Notes: generated by a model from the letters alone, not told the origin. 64,000 bases of DNA from Variovorax sp. E3 (GCF_016082275.1 NZ_MOWM01000011.1:1-64000); one strand, 5' to 3'. Shown: positions 19,305-28,531, counted from the stretch's first letter. Program-made: numbers and translations.

Positions 19305-20116
19305 TCGCTACGCAGATCCCCCTGGTGGAACGCCCGCTCATCCCGCCCTCGTCGCCGCACGCCCTGTCGGCTGCAGCGGTGCGTCCACACCTCATCGAGG
19401 CGCAGGGCGTGTTCAAACGCTATGGAGGCCTGACAGTGCTGCGTGACGTAACTCTGGGAATCCGGGAGGGTTCCATCGTCGGGCTCATCGGCCCGAACGG
19501 CGCAGGCAAATCGACCTTCTTCAACGTGCTCACCGGCTTCGCGCGCCCCGACGAGGGTACGGTTCGCTTCGGTGACCGCGACATCACGTCCGCTTCTCCG
19601 GAGCAGCGCAACCGAATGGGCCTTGCGCGCACCTTCCAGATCGTCAAACCGTTCCAGCATCTCACGGTGCTAGAGAACGCGATGGTGGGGGCGCTCGGCT
19701 CGATCAGCAGCACTGCCGAGGCGAAGAAGACGGCGCGCGGCGCGCTGCAGCGCACCGGGCTGGTGGCACGCGCCGACCAACCGGCGCATTCCCTCACGCT
19801 GTCGGACCTGAAACGGCTGGAGTTTGCCCGCTGCCTTGCCACCCAACCCAAGGTGCTGCTGCTGGACGAGGTAATGGGCGGACTGAATCTCACCGAAATG
19901 CGCGAGATGATCGAACTCGTTGCTGGGCTGCGGCAGGAAGGAATGACAATTGTGCTGGTGGAGCACATCATGGACGCGATCACGGCGCTTGCAGACGAAC
20001 TCCATGTGCTGGCCAGCGGTGAGCTGATCGCATCGGGATCTCCTCAGCTGGTGCTGCGCCACCCGCGGGTGATCGAAGCGTATCTAGGCGAGGACCTTGG
20101 CGATGTTGAGAATTGA
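19301..20116 (+). CDS. livG: ABC transporter ATP-binding protein LivG type
   Basis: 271 aa. Walker A GPNGAGKST, GLARTFQIVKPFQHLTVLEN, Walker B VLLLDEVMGGLN and switch VEHIMDAI. The signature motif reads LTLSDLKRLE instead of LSxGxxR, the usual divergence in LivG of this clade. An N-terminal extension of about 35 residues precedes the first strand; a later start is possible. Part of the hyu operon importer. Confidence 0.9.
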   Translation: MIATQIPLVERPLIPPSSPHALSAAAVRPHLIEAQGVFKRYGGLTVLRDVTLGIREGSIVGLIGPNGAGKSTFFNVLTGFARPDEGTVRFGDRDITSASPEQRNRMGLARTFQIVKPFQHLTVLENAMVGALGSISSTAEAKKTARGALQRTGLVARADQPAHSLTLSDLKRLEFARCLATQPKVLLLDEVMGGLNLTEMREMIELVAGLRQEGMTIVLVEHIMDAITALADELHVLASGELIASGSPQLVLRHPRVIEAYLGEDLGDVEN

Positions 20117-20808
20117 TTCCGTCAGCGCCTGGTATGGCGAGGCGCAGGTGCTGCGCGATGTCAGCCTCGAGATGCCTGCCAGAAGCACATTTACCCTGCT
20201 CGGTGCCAACGGCGCGGGAAAGAGCACGCTCCTGCGCACCATCTGCGGTTTGACACAGCGGCGTTCGGGTGCCGTCGAATTTGCCGGTGATCACATCGAG
20301 TGCCTGACGCCCGATGCGATCGTCGAACGTGGACTCATCATGGTCCCGGAGCAGGTCGGTCTTCCCATTCATGACCGTGGAAGACAACCTCCTGCTCGGC
20401 TCGTACGCCCGCCGGGCGCGACCACACCGCGAACAGTCACTGCGACGAGTCTACGAATTGCTGCCGAAGCTGGCCGAGCGACGTAAGCAACTGGGTGGCT
20501 CCATGAGCGGGGGCGAGCAGCAGATGTGCGCGATTGCGCGCGGACTCATGGCCTGTCCGGAACTGTTGATACTCGACGAACCATCGCTTGGACTCGCGCC
20601 GATCGTGGTGAAGGAAGTCTTCCGCTTGCTGCGGGAGCTGCAGGGTCTCGGCATTGCCGTGCTGTTGGTGGAACAGCATGTTCGCAATGCCCTCGAACTC
20701 GCTGAGCGGGGCGCGGTCCTCGAGAACGGGAGGGTGGTCCTGGAGGGGGCGGCAAAGGACCTGCTGGGCAATCCGGACCTGCGCAAGGCGTACATGGGGC
20801 AGAAGTGA
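20103..20808 (+). pseudogene. livF: ABC transporter ATP-binding protein LivF type, frameshifted
   Basis: ATG at 20103 inside the end of livG. The first frame has WYGEAQVLRDVSLEM, Walker A GANGAGKST and ends around IMVPEQ. The second frame, from about 20352, gives SVFPFMTVEDNLLLGSYARR, signature MSGGEQQMCAIARGL, Walker B LLILDEPSLGLAP and VEQHVRNALEL. The shift equals +1 or minus two bases; GAGCAGG at 20350-20356 may stand for GAGGGCAGG. Joined product about 235 aa, the LivF size. Last gene of the hyu-liv operon. Confidence 0.85.
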
Positions 20809-20862
20809 TCGCAAGACCAGCATGACTCCAGCGATTTGAGCGCGAGACCTCCGCCCACGGAG

Positions 20863-21627
20863 TCAGAGGCCCCCGAACGGGTAAACCACGGCGCCCAGGC
20901 GGCCGGAGATTTCGCGTGCCGCCCCTTGCAGCCGCTTGATGTGGGCGTCGCGGTCCTTTGCATTAACCGTGTGTCGAGGAAACACTAAGCCGATAGCGCC
21001 TGCGATGCGCTCGCCTCTTTCCAGAATCGGAACGGCAGTCGCGCCTAGACCGACCACCGTCTCGCCCTCTGTGCGGGCAACGCCTTCCTTGCGTACCTGC
21101 CTGAGTTCCGCGGTGAGGTCGCGGCGAGTCGTGATCGTGTTCGGAGTGAACCGCGAGTATTCGCCCTCCGGAAGAATAAGTTCCCCGTTGCTTCCGCTGA
21201 AGGCGAACAGCACCTTGCCGATGGCAGTTGCGTGGGCGGGGACCACCATCCCGACGCGCATGCCCACGTCCGTGAAGTGCGCACCCTGCACCTCAAGCAG
21301 ATGCAGGACCTGTCCTTCGTTAAGCACTCCCAATACTGCCGTGTGATCGAGTTCGGCGGCGAGACGGCGCATTGGGCCGACGGCCTCACGAACCAGTGGC
21401 TGTGAGCCGAGGAAATGACCGGCTAAAGTAATGGCAGGCAGGCCCACTGTGTACTCGCGCGTGTCCGGATCCTGTATCAGAAGACCCGCATCCCGGAACT
21501 CAGCAAGGATTCTGGACACATGGCTTTTAGTCAGACCTGTGTGCTCGCAAAGCCCCGTGACGCTCCACCGGCCACGGTTCGTGGTGAAGGCGTTGTACAC
21601 CTTCAATGCATTCGAGAGAGCCTTCAT
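20863..21627 (-). CDS. IclR family transcriptional regulator
   Basis: 254 aa from ATG 21627, behind TGGGAAACTGAC. N-terminal winged helix: ALSNALKVYNAFTTNRGRWSVTGLCEHTGLTKSHVSRILAEF; C-terminal effector domain with VLHLLEVQG, VPAHATAIGKVLFAF and a closing RIAGAIGLVFPRHTV. Convergent to the hyu-liv operon, 54 bases after livF. Its upstream region carries the element also found before hyuA, so it probably controls both itself and that operon. The effector is likely the imported amide or an intermediate. Confidence 0.9.
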   Translation of the reverse strand: MKALSNALKVYNAFTTNRGRWSVTGLCEHTGLTKSHVSRILAEFRDAGLLIQDPDTREYTVGLPAITLAGHFLGSQPLVREAVGPMRRLAAELDHTAVLGVLNEGQVLHLLEVQGAHFTDVGMRVGMVVPAHATAIGKVLFAFSGSNGELILPEGEYSRFTPNTITTRRDLTAELRQVRKEGVARTEGETVVGLGATAVPILERGERIAGAIGLVFPRHTVNAKDRDAHIKRLQGAAREISGRLGAVVYPFGGL

Positions 21628-21631
21628 GTCA

Positions 21632-21662
21632 GTTTCCCATAAAGCAACTACGTGCAAATTTT
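21632..21662 (-). promoter_or_regulatory. putative IclR operator, copy adjoining the iclR start
   Basis: Read on the minus strand it begins AAAATTT, has AGTTGCT in the middle and ends ATGGGAAAC, four bases before the ATG of iclR. Matches the hyuA upstream element (8380-8413) in order and nearly in spacing. Position over the ribosome site would suit autorepression. Confidence 0.5.
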
Positions 21663-21688
21663 AGTGGCACCGTTGCTCATTGGTCAAC
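21656..21688 (+). promoter_or_regulatory. second, opposed copy of the putative IclR operator
   Basis: Shares the AAATTT centre with the copy at 21632-21662 but runs on the plus strand: AAATTTTAGTGGCACC followed by GTTGCTCATTGG (21672-21683) and TCAAC. The 12-mer GTTGCTCATTGG is identical to bases 8397-8408 before hyuA. The two copies form an inverted pair around AAATTT. Confidence 0.45.
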
Positions 21689-22083
21689 TTCGTTGCAGCA
21701 TCAACGTAACCCCGATTGACGGTGTCGCCAGCTACCCCGTATATTGATTTCTTGCAACTTAGTTCCCCACGTGGAAACGAGCCCGGCGTCACTTTTCGGC
21801 GGGCAACGTCGAAGGAAGAAGGATGAAACGCGCAAGCTCGATCCGATCGGTTGCCTGGGAACGCCTCACCTATTTGACTCTCAGCGACATCATTCAAAAG
21901 TCGGTGATCGGCGTCCCGAAGCACTCTTAGCCGACATAACGATAGTTGAATATGAAGCAGTTGGACCGCGAGGACAGCTACCGGGAGAGCGCCCCGCGTG
22001 CAAACATGGAGGCCAAGCCTTGACCTCTTGGCCTACTGCCGAAATCCTGAAATCCTGAAATCATCCGATGCTGCGAGGCCGCA
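21689..22083 (+). other. 395-base stretch without a recognisable gene
   Basis: Lies between the iclR control region and the small gene at 22084. Base composition is less GC-rich than the surroundings. Possible reading frames on either strand have no family motifs and poor ribosome sites. I see nothing I can support here; it may be the remains of a gene once divergent from iclR. Confidence 0.3.
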
Positions 22084-22380
22084 ATGATCGTCCCTCTAAT
22101 GCTTTTGCTTTTGCTTTTCTTGGTTGGCGGTTGGTTCGCAATCGCTTGCGGAATGCCGATGGAGAGACTGTACCTCGTTTGGAAAGTGGAGAATGAGGGT
22201 GGCCGCAGTACACAGGCTATCTATGCCGATCCAGTATCGGGCGCCGTAGTGTTCTTCTACGAAGACAGGCCAAAGATCTCACCGGATCGAAGCGCGCAAG
22301 TAAGAAGCCAGACTGATGACTGGGGTGACCGAACCCATGCTTCGCGGGCCCTTCGATCTCAACCGCGCGCTCGATCCTGA
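22084..22380 (+). CDS. small hypothetical protein with N-terminal membrane helix
   Basis: 98 aa. MIVPLMLLLLLFLVGGWFAI is a strong membrane or signal segment, followed by ERLYLVWKVENEGG and QAIYADPVSGAVVFFYEDRPK, which looks like real protein. From about residue 68 the sequence becomes arginine-rich and out of character, so the original gene is probably truncated or shifted next to the insertion-sequence debris. No family recognised. Confidence 0.3.
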   Translation: MIVPLMLLLLLFLVGGWFAIACGMPMERLYLVWKVENEGGRSTQAIYADPVSGAVVFFYEDRPKISPDRSAQVRSQTDDWGDRTHASRALRSQPRARS

Positions 22381-22526
22381 CGCTGTCCTTGGGCGACAGG
22401 TTGATCGCATGGGTGCTGCCGACCGTCTTCGTGGAGGAGGCGTTCATCGGGCACGACGCCCGAGTGAGCATTGATCGCCTCCAGTCGACAGTAAGGTATG
22501 TGGCCGAGGAAGCGGCCGGCAAGCGT

Positions 22527-22692
22527 GTGGACCTATGGGCACGCCTACGCGAACTCAGACCAACGCCGCGAAGCCTTGCCGCTGTGGAATCACTTCTACA
22601 ACTGGCGTCGACCGCACCACGGCATCAACCTTGTGGCGCCCATCTCACGTCTCTCGATGTCTCAAAAGAACCTGTTGGCACTTCACAGCTAG
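22527..22692 (+). mobile_element. IS481-family transposase, C-terminal fragment
   Basis: About 55 codons in one frame: TYGHAYANSDQRREALPLW, NHFYNWRRPHHGIN and APISRLSMSQKNLLALHS, then TAG. This is the end of an IS481-type DDE transposase (the YNWxRPHxxI and PISRL blocks). The catalytic core and both IS ends are missing. Confidence 0.75.
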
Positions 22693-22950
22693 CGGCCGGC
22701 CGCAGCCGCAGGTGGTGTCGGCCGCTTCGTGATGGTAGTCGACCCGGCGCAGGCGATCCGGCAACGGCTTTCGGCGCGGCTGGGTCTTCGGCTTGGCGGG
22801 AGAGTCGCGTCGACCGGTTTTTCCTTATCCTGCAGCGTAGCGAGTTGGGCGGTCAAGTTGGGCTTCGTCCTCGGCCGCCTTGGCCTCAAACGTCTGCCGC
22901 TGCTCGGCATGAGCTTCGAATTTCCAGGCCTTCAACCGCGAGAGTTCGAA
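22693..22950 (-). mobile_element. IS66-family transposase (TnpC) fragment
   Basis: On the minus strand, in pieces with frame changes: SRLKAWKFEAHAEQRQTFE, AEDEAQL, QLATLQDKEKPVDATLPP, then RRKPLPDRLRRVDYHHEAADT and CGCGRPL. This is the N-terminal region of IS66 TnpC, including the zinc-finger-like CxC segment. It abuts the IS481 fragment without spacing. The rest of TnpC, TnpA and TnpB are absent. Confidence 0.65.
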
Positions 22951-23011
22951 CGGACAAGCCGCACAGGTTTGAAGTGCATCGGCGTAAAGTCGCCTCCACC
23001 ATGCCGAGCGG

Positions 23012-24557
23012 CTAAGGGGCCGTGCACGTGAAACTCGATTCGGCGTTCGGGTCGCCGCTTCCGTTGTACTTCGCGTACTGCGGGTACTTGCAAAGCGGGC
23101 GTTGCATGGCTTTGGTTCCCGGCGCCGCCAGGCTGTTGGTTGCCACGATTCTCTTGCTCGAAGCTTCACGCCCTTTTCGATCCAGTCGAACATGGGCCCG
23201 ACCAGATCGACCTTGTCAGCGCCTTGTCCGACACCGAGGCCGTTGACGCAGTGATCCACCCCGGGCGCTGGTAGTACTCGACAAACTGGTCCGCCGCGCT
23301 TTGGCCGCCCGCTGACGCAACCACCTTGTCGTAGTAGTGCGTGGTGTTGTGCGGCGTGATCAGCCAGTCCGTCATGCCGTGCCAAAGCAGAAGCTTGCCC
23401 CCGTGCGCCCTGAACTGCGAGAGGTCCGGGTCCACCGCATCGATCAGGCCCACGAGATAGTCGAGGCGCGATGTGTACTGCGCCGGGTCGATCTGCAGGG
23501 GATCCGCGCTGGCGCTCTGGGCAACGAAGTATTTCATGAAGTCGCCGCCAAGCAGTGTCGGACCGGATCCACCCCAGGCCTGCATGCGCGCCGGTTCGAC
23601 CGTTTCTCCTCCAAACGGAAATCCTGGCCATGTGTAGCGGCCTCCTGCCACGCTGGTGGGCTCATACATCGTCCTGGCCGATTCCAGTTGGGCAGGTGTC
23701 AGGCACGAATCCGACTCCGCGCCTGTGCACTTGAGCGCGGAAAGGTTGAACGTGCAAAGGTCGGGCCTGCCGATGACATTGTCTTTGAGCCCGTCGAGTC
23801 CGTCGCATTGGGCCATCACGGCGTTGGCAATGGTCTGGACCTTTGCCTTGCTCAGGGCTGCGCCGGGCTTGGCCAATTGCTTGAGCTGCTTCTGGTAGTA
23901 GAGGAACTGCGGCGTGTAGGCATTCGCGGGTGCGCGCGAAATGACGCCGTCGAATGTGTCCGGATATCGCTGCGCCTGGATCAGGCCTTGGCGGCCGCCG
24001 CCGGAGCAACCTTCCTACACCATCTTCGCGCTGGCGACTTCCGTGCTGCCCAGACGGGCCTTCATGATCGCCTTGGCCGGAGCAAGGACCCTGGGAACCG
24101 CCAGATACGCATACTCGTTGAGCATTTCGGTGTCGAGTGCGAAACGTCCATCGCGGATCGGGGACATCGCAGTGTGCCCGTGGTTCGTCGCGATCGTGGC
24201 ATAGCCGCGTTCGGCAAGGCCCGGGCTGTACGCGCTGGCGGCTATCGCGCCGTCAAATCCGCCGCCACCCATGAAGACGGTCCGGTGGTTCCACGCCGTC
24301 GGCATTCTGACTTCGAAGGCCAGGTCCTGGGCCATCTCACCGCGCACGAGGCAGTTCTCGGGCACCGCGCCAGCCGTCGGGAAGAATCGTGCCTTGGTCA
24401 CGACCGCGCCCTCGAAAGTCTGGCCCTGCAGCGCCGTGCATGCAGCTTCGGCCGACTTGACCGCCACTGGCACCGCGGGCGCCGACCCTGAAGAAACGCT
24501 GGCGCAACCCATCAGTGCAAGGGGTGGCAGCAACAACAGCGCGGCCGCTTTTTTCAA
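23012..24557 (-). pseudogene. tannase/feruloyl esterase family lipoprotein, disrupted
   Basis: ATG 24557 gives a lipoprotein signal (LMGCAS), then KARFFPTAGAVPENCLVRGEM, MGGGGFDGAI and ATIATNHGHT. In-frame TAG at about 24010 replaces the Tyr codon just before the nucleophile motif (EGCSGGGRQG). The same frame runs on through PANAYTPQFLYYQKQL to about 23265; a one-base loss then leads to GVDHCVNGLGVGQGADKVD, and another near 23160 to the end, LCKYPQYAKYNGSGD and ESSFTCTAP. Whole gene about 515 codons. Tannase-family enzymes cleave aromatic esters. Confidence 0.8.
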
Positions 24558-24676
24558 GGAGCGCCCGGATCCGGGCTTGCCTGTGAGATGCCGCGTGGCG
24601 GGGCGAAGGCCGCCGACCCGGCGCGAGAGGGTGTGTGCGAATCGATCATTTCTTCTGTCTCCAATGGCTCGTTTTG

Positions 24677-24701
24677 AAAATGGGCAGGCGCCTGCCTGCC
24701 C
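24677..24701 (-). terminator. possible rho-independent terminator after the MaoC gene
   Basis: On the minus strand GGGCAGGC-AGGC-GCCTGCCC is an 8-bp perfect stem with a four-base loop followed by ATTTTC. It lies about 40 bases beyond the MaoC stop and before the tannase gene. The short T run makes it only moderately convincing. Confidence 0.4.
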
Positions 24702-24738
24702 GAGCGAAACAGGTCATCCCTTGGGGCATGACCTCGAC

Positions 24739-25188
24739 TCAGGATTGCGGGTCGAACAAGATCCGGCCGTACGCGAGCACGCTGACCCGCCCGTTCGCGT
24801 CCTTCATCGAGCCCTCCATTTCAAGAACGCTTGCGTTCTTGCGCCTCGCGGTGGCCGATGTCGATGTCACGACCCACGCCAGCGTGACCGTCTCGGTCGC
24901 CGATACGGGATACAGCAAGTCGACCGAGAAGCTCATGCCCAGCACATCGCCTCTCTTGGCGAAGTGGGAGCCGACCAGGCCCATCAGAAGCGACGTCGTG
25001 TGAGCGCCGCTCGCGATCAATCCGCCGAATCGCGTGCCGCGTGCGAACTCCGCGTCGTGATGCAGCGGGTTCTCGTCCCCGGCGATACGAGCGAACGTGC
25101 GAACCTGCTCGTCGTCGAAGCGATGGATGCGCGAGAAGCTGTAGCCGGCCCGGACTTCGTGCCCCGCCGCGGCCATCAGCTCAATCAT
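24739..25188 (-). CDS. MaoC family dehydratase
   Basis: 149 aa single hot-dog domain. HRFDDEQVRTFARIAGDENPLHHDAEFA carries the hydratase-2 Asp/His pair, followed by ARGTRFGGLIASGAHTTSLLMGLVG. Probably hydrates an enoyl-CoA. Start at 25188 overlaps the end of the acyl-CoA ligase gene by 8 bases; an ATG 15 bases further in is also possible. Confidence 0.85.
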   Translation of the reverse strand: MIELMAAAGHEVRAGYSFSRIHRFDDEQVRTFARIAGDENPLHHDAEFARGTRFGGLIASGAHTTSLLMGLVGSHFAKRGDVLGMSFSVDLLYPVSATETVTLAWVVTSTSATARRKNASVLEMEGSMKDANGRVSVLAYGRILFDPQS

Positions 25189-26832
25189 GGGCTGCCAGCC
25201 TGGTGATGGCTTCGGCGCTTCCGGCTTCCTGGCGCAAACGGAACTTCTGGATTTTTCCGGTGGCGGTCTTGGGAAGGCTTGTGAACACGACGCGGCGCGG
25301 ACATTTGAAGTGGGCCAGGCGTTCGCGGCAGAACTTCAAGATCTCCTCCTCGGCGGGCGCCGCAACGCCGGCCCGCAGCTCAATGAAGACACAGGGGACT
25401 TCGCCCCACTTCGGGTCCGGTTGGGCGACCACGGCGGCGTGCAGCACGGCGGGGTGTCCGTGAATCACGTCCTCGACTTCGACGGATGAGATGTTCTCTC
25501 CGCCCGAAATGATCACGTCCTTGGAACGGTCGGTGATCTGCGCATAGCCGTTTTCATGGAGCACCGCGACGTCGCCGGTGCGAAACCATCCACCGGCGAG
25601 TGCCTTGCGCGTGGCGACTCGTTCTTGAAGTAGCCCATCATGACCGTGTTACCGCGCAGCATCAGTTCACCGACAGTCTTGCCATCGCGAATGACAGGAT
25701 CGAGCGTGTCCGCATCGCCGACCATGAGGCCTTCGAACATGGCGGCCCGCGCGCCCTGCCTCACCCTGAGCTTGCCTTGATCCGCCGGCGGGAGGTCGTC
25801 CCAGCCGTCCTGCCAGACGCAGCTCACCGGCGTGCCGGACACCTCGGTGATGCCGAAGACATGCTCCACCTCGAAGCCCATGGCCATCACCGCGTCCAGC
25901 ACGGCGATCGGCGGAGGCGATCCCGCGGTCAGTACGCGCACCGGCCGGCTCAGCTTCGTGTGCCGCGCAGCGTCGGCCAGCATGGCCATGACGATCGGTG
26001 CGGCACAGAAATGATCGACCTGGTGCAGGTCGATCGCCCGCAGCACCGCTTCGGCGGACACCCGGCGCAGGCAGACGTGCGTACCGGCCGCTGCCGTGAT
26101 GGCCCATGTGAAGCACCACCCGTTCGCGTGGAACATGGGCAGCGTCCACAGATACCTCGGCGCCCGCGGAACAGCCCAGTTGGTGTTCTGCAGCAGGCTC
26201 ATCAGGTAAGTGCCGCGGTGGCTGACCACCACGCCCTTGGGATCGCCCGTGGTTCCGGAGGTGTAGTTCAGGGCGATCGGCTGCCACTCGTCGGAGGGCC
26301 AGCGGCCCGCGAAGCTCGGATCGCCGCTGGCCAGCAGCGATTCGTAGTCGGTTTCGCCGATGCATTCACCAGGCGGCGCCAGATGGTCTTCGATGTCGAT
26401 CACCGACGGCGGATCGTCGAGCTTCTTCAGTGCCGCGGCGACGACGGCGGAGAACTCGCGATCGACCAGCAGCAGCCTGCACTCGCCGTGCCGCAGGATG
26501 AACGCGACGCCCTCCGCGTCCAACCGGTGATTGATGGCGTTCAGAACCGCGCCGGCCAGTGGCACGCCGAAATGCGCTTCCAGCATGGCCGGCGTATTGG
26601 GTGCGAGCACGGAGACGGTGTCGCCCGGCTCGATGCCTCGCGCGACGAGCGCCGAGGCGAGCCGATAGCAGCGCTCGCGTGTCTGCTCCCACGTGCGCGT
26701 CAGCTCGCCGTGCACCACGGCCACGCGTTGGGGATGCACCAGGGCGGCCCGATCCAGGAAGCCGAGCGGCGTCAGGGGCACATGGTTCGCTTCGCAGCGG
26801 TCAAGGCCCGTTGCATAGGACTTCACGCTCAT
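25181..26832 (-). pseudogene. AMP-binding acyl-CoA synthetase, frameshifted
   Basis: First frame from ATG 26832: adenylation motif NYTSGTTGDPKGVVVSHRG, LPMFHANGW, HVFGITEVSGTPV and NTVMMGYFKN. After about 25622 the next frame continues TRKALAGGWFRTGDVAVLHENGY, DRSKDVIISGGENISS (core hinge) and the catalytic Lys region LPKTATGKIQKF. One base missing after GAGTCG restores about 550 aa. Activates a carboxylic acid to its CoA thioester; with the flanking MaoC and SDR this suggests beta-oxidation-like side-chain removal. Confidence 0.87.
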
Positions 26833-27569
26833 GATCTTGTTTCCTTGGCGGTGTGGTGAAACGTCGTGAAGGTCGAAACGGGCTCACGTTCGGTGACGAG
26901 CGAGTTTTCGACGGAAGCAAGGTCGGCATAGCCAAGGCTCATGCCGCACACGAGCATCTGCCCGACGGGAATCTCCAGGAAGTCGGTGATCTGACGATGA
27001 AACTTCAGGAAGGCCGCTTGGGGGCAGGTGTGAAGATTCCGTGCCCTCGCGGCGATCATCACGCTCTGCAGAAACATGCCATAGTCCAGTAGGCTTCCTT
27101 CAGCAAGCTCTCGGCTCACGGTAAAGAAAAGCCCGACAGGTGCATCGAAGAATCGGTAGTTACGCCCATGCTGCTTGTGCATGCGCTCCTTGTCGCCCTT
27201 GGCGATGCCCAACAGCCCGTACAGGTCCCAGCCCACCTTTCGGCGCCGTTCGAGATACGGGGAAAACCATTCGCGCGGGTAGTAGTCGTAAGGCTCCTGC
27301 AGGTTGCGCGATTCTTCCGGGTCGTCATCGAGCTCGGCCAGTGCCGCGGACAGCTTTGCCTTCGCCTCGCCGGTCAGCACATGCACGCGCCACGGCTGCA
27401 TGTTCATGCCGGAGGCGCTGTAGCGCGCCGTCGAAAGGATGGCTTCGACTTCTTCTGGGGGCACGGGCGTGGGCAAGAAGGCACGTACGCTGCGCCGGCT
27501 GGAGATGGCCCAATCCACGGCTTCTCGCAGGACTTCTGCGCTCAATGCAGGCGCGGTCGCTCGGTTCAT
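26829..27569 (-). CDS. nitroreductase family protein
   Basis: 246 aa from ATG 27569 (a further ATG at 27611 lacks a ribosome site). FMN-binding SSRRSVRAFLPTPVP at the N-terminus, ARYSASGMNMQPWRVHVL, DYGMFLQSVMIAARARNL and a C-terminal PVGQMLVCGMSLGYAD are nitroreductase landmarks. Stop overlaps the ligase start, so it is in the same operon. FMN-dependent reduction of a quinone, nitro group or enone; substrate unknown. Confidence 0.85.
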   Translation of the reverse strand: MNRATAPALSAEVLREAVDWAISSRRSVRAFLPTPVPPEEVEAILSTARYSASGMNMQPWRVHVLTGEAKAKLSAALAELDDDPEESRNLQEPYDYYPREWFSPYLERRRKVGWDLYGLLGIAKGDKERMHKQHGRNYRFFDAPVGLFFTVSRELAEGSLLDYGMFLQSVMIAARARNLHTCPQAAFLKFHRQITDFLEIPVGQMLVCGMSLGYADLASVENSLVTEREPVSTFTTFHHTAKETRS

Positions 27570-27634
27570 TCGGACAATCTTTCTCTTTGCATATCTTTTT
27601 CTGCCGCGCATCAGGGGCGCGGCGTACTCGGTGG

Positions 27635-28402
27635 TTACTTGGGGGCCATGCGGATCGCACCGTCCAGGCGAATCACGTCGCCGTTGAGGTACGGGTTTTC
27701 GATGATGTGCAGCACCAGGCCCGCGAACTCGTCCGGACGGCCCAGTCGCGCAGGGAAAGGCACCATCTGTCCCAGCGCTTGCCGCACCTCGGCCGGCATG
27801 GCCGAAAGCATCGGCGTCTCCATGATCCCCGGTGCCACGGCCACCACCCGGATGCCCACGCGCGCGAGTTCTCTTGCAACGGGCAAGGTCATGGCCGCGA
27901 TCCCTCCCTTGGAGGCGGCGTATCCCGCCTGGCCGATCTGGCCATCGAAGGCGGCCACCGACGCCGTGTTGACGATCACGCCGCGCTCGCCGTCTTCGGC
28001 GGCGCTGTTCTTCGCGATCTGCGCGGCCGCCAGCCGCAGCACATTGAAGGTGCCGACCAGATTGATCTGGACCGTGCGCGCGAAGGCATCCAGATCATGC
28101 GGGCGCTCGCGCCCAAGAACCTTCTCGGCGGGCGCAACCCCGGCGCAATTGACGGCGCCGTGGAGGTCGCCGAAGGCTTCGCGGAAGAGATGCAGCGCCT
28201 GCTCGACATCGGCTGCCGACGTGACATCGGCGCGGACCGCGATACACCGGTCTCCCAGCTCGCCACGAAGGGTTTGCGCCGCGGCAATGTCCCGGTCCAG
28301 AAGAAGGACGCGGGCTCCTGCCCTCACCAGGCGCCGGGCCGTCGCGGCGCCCAGGCCGGAACCTGCACCCGTGATCACGAAACCACGATCTCTTGCTTGC
28401 AT
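27635..28402 (-). CDS. SDR family oxidoreductase (3-hydroxyacyl-CoA dehydrogenase type 2-like)
   Basis: 255 aa from ATG 28402 behind AAGGAGACAAGA. TGAGSGLGAATARRL, ADVTSAADVEQAL, NCAGVAPAEKVLG, NTASVAAFDGQIGQAGYAASK and GIMETPML match HSD10-type 3-hydroxyacyl-CoA dehydrogenases. Likely oxidises the product of the MaoC hydratase encoded in the same minus-strand operon. Confidence 0.88.
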   Translation of the reverse strand: MQARDRGFVITGAGSGLGAATARRLVRAGARVLLLDRDIAAAQTLRGELGDRCIAVRADVTSAADVEQALHLFREAFGDLHGAVNCAGVAPAEKVLGRERPHDLDAFARTVQINLVGTFNVLRLAAAQIAKNSAAEDGERGVIVNTASVAAFDGQIGQAGYAASKGGIAAMTLPVARELARVGIRVVAVAPGIMETPMLSAMPAEVRQALGQMVPFPARLGRPDEFAGLVLHIIENPYLNGDVIRLDGAIRMAPK

Positions 28403-28531
28403 TCTTGTCTCCTTCGCGCTCGCCCATCTGCAAGGCGCCATGTCGGTTCACTCTATCCACCGTGTGCCTTCTCGGCCATGTCCGATCACGTCATTACCGT
28501 GGGGCGTACGGACACCCGAAGGGACTCAGAT

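Noticed and set aside
20820-20870. TGACTCC...GGAGTCA inverted repeat between livF and iclR
   Set aside because: The loop of more than 30 bases and lack of a T tract make termination unlikely; probably chance.
22729-23031. 100-codon plus-strand frame over the IS66 fragment and the tannase end
   Set aside because: Lies antisense to recognisable TnpC sequence and has no features of its own.
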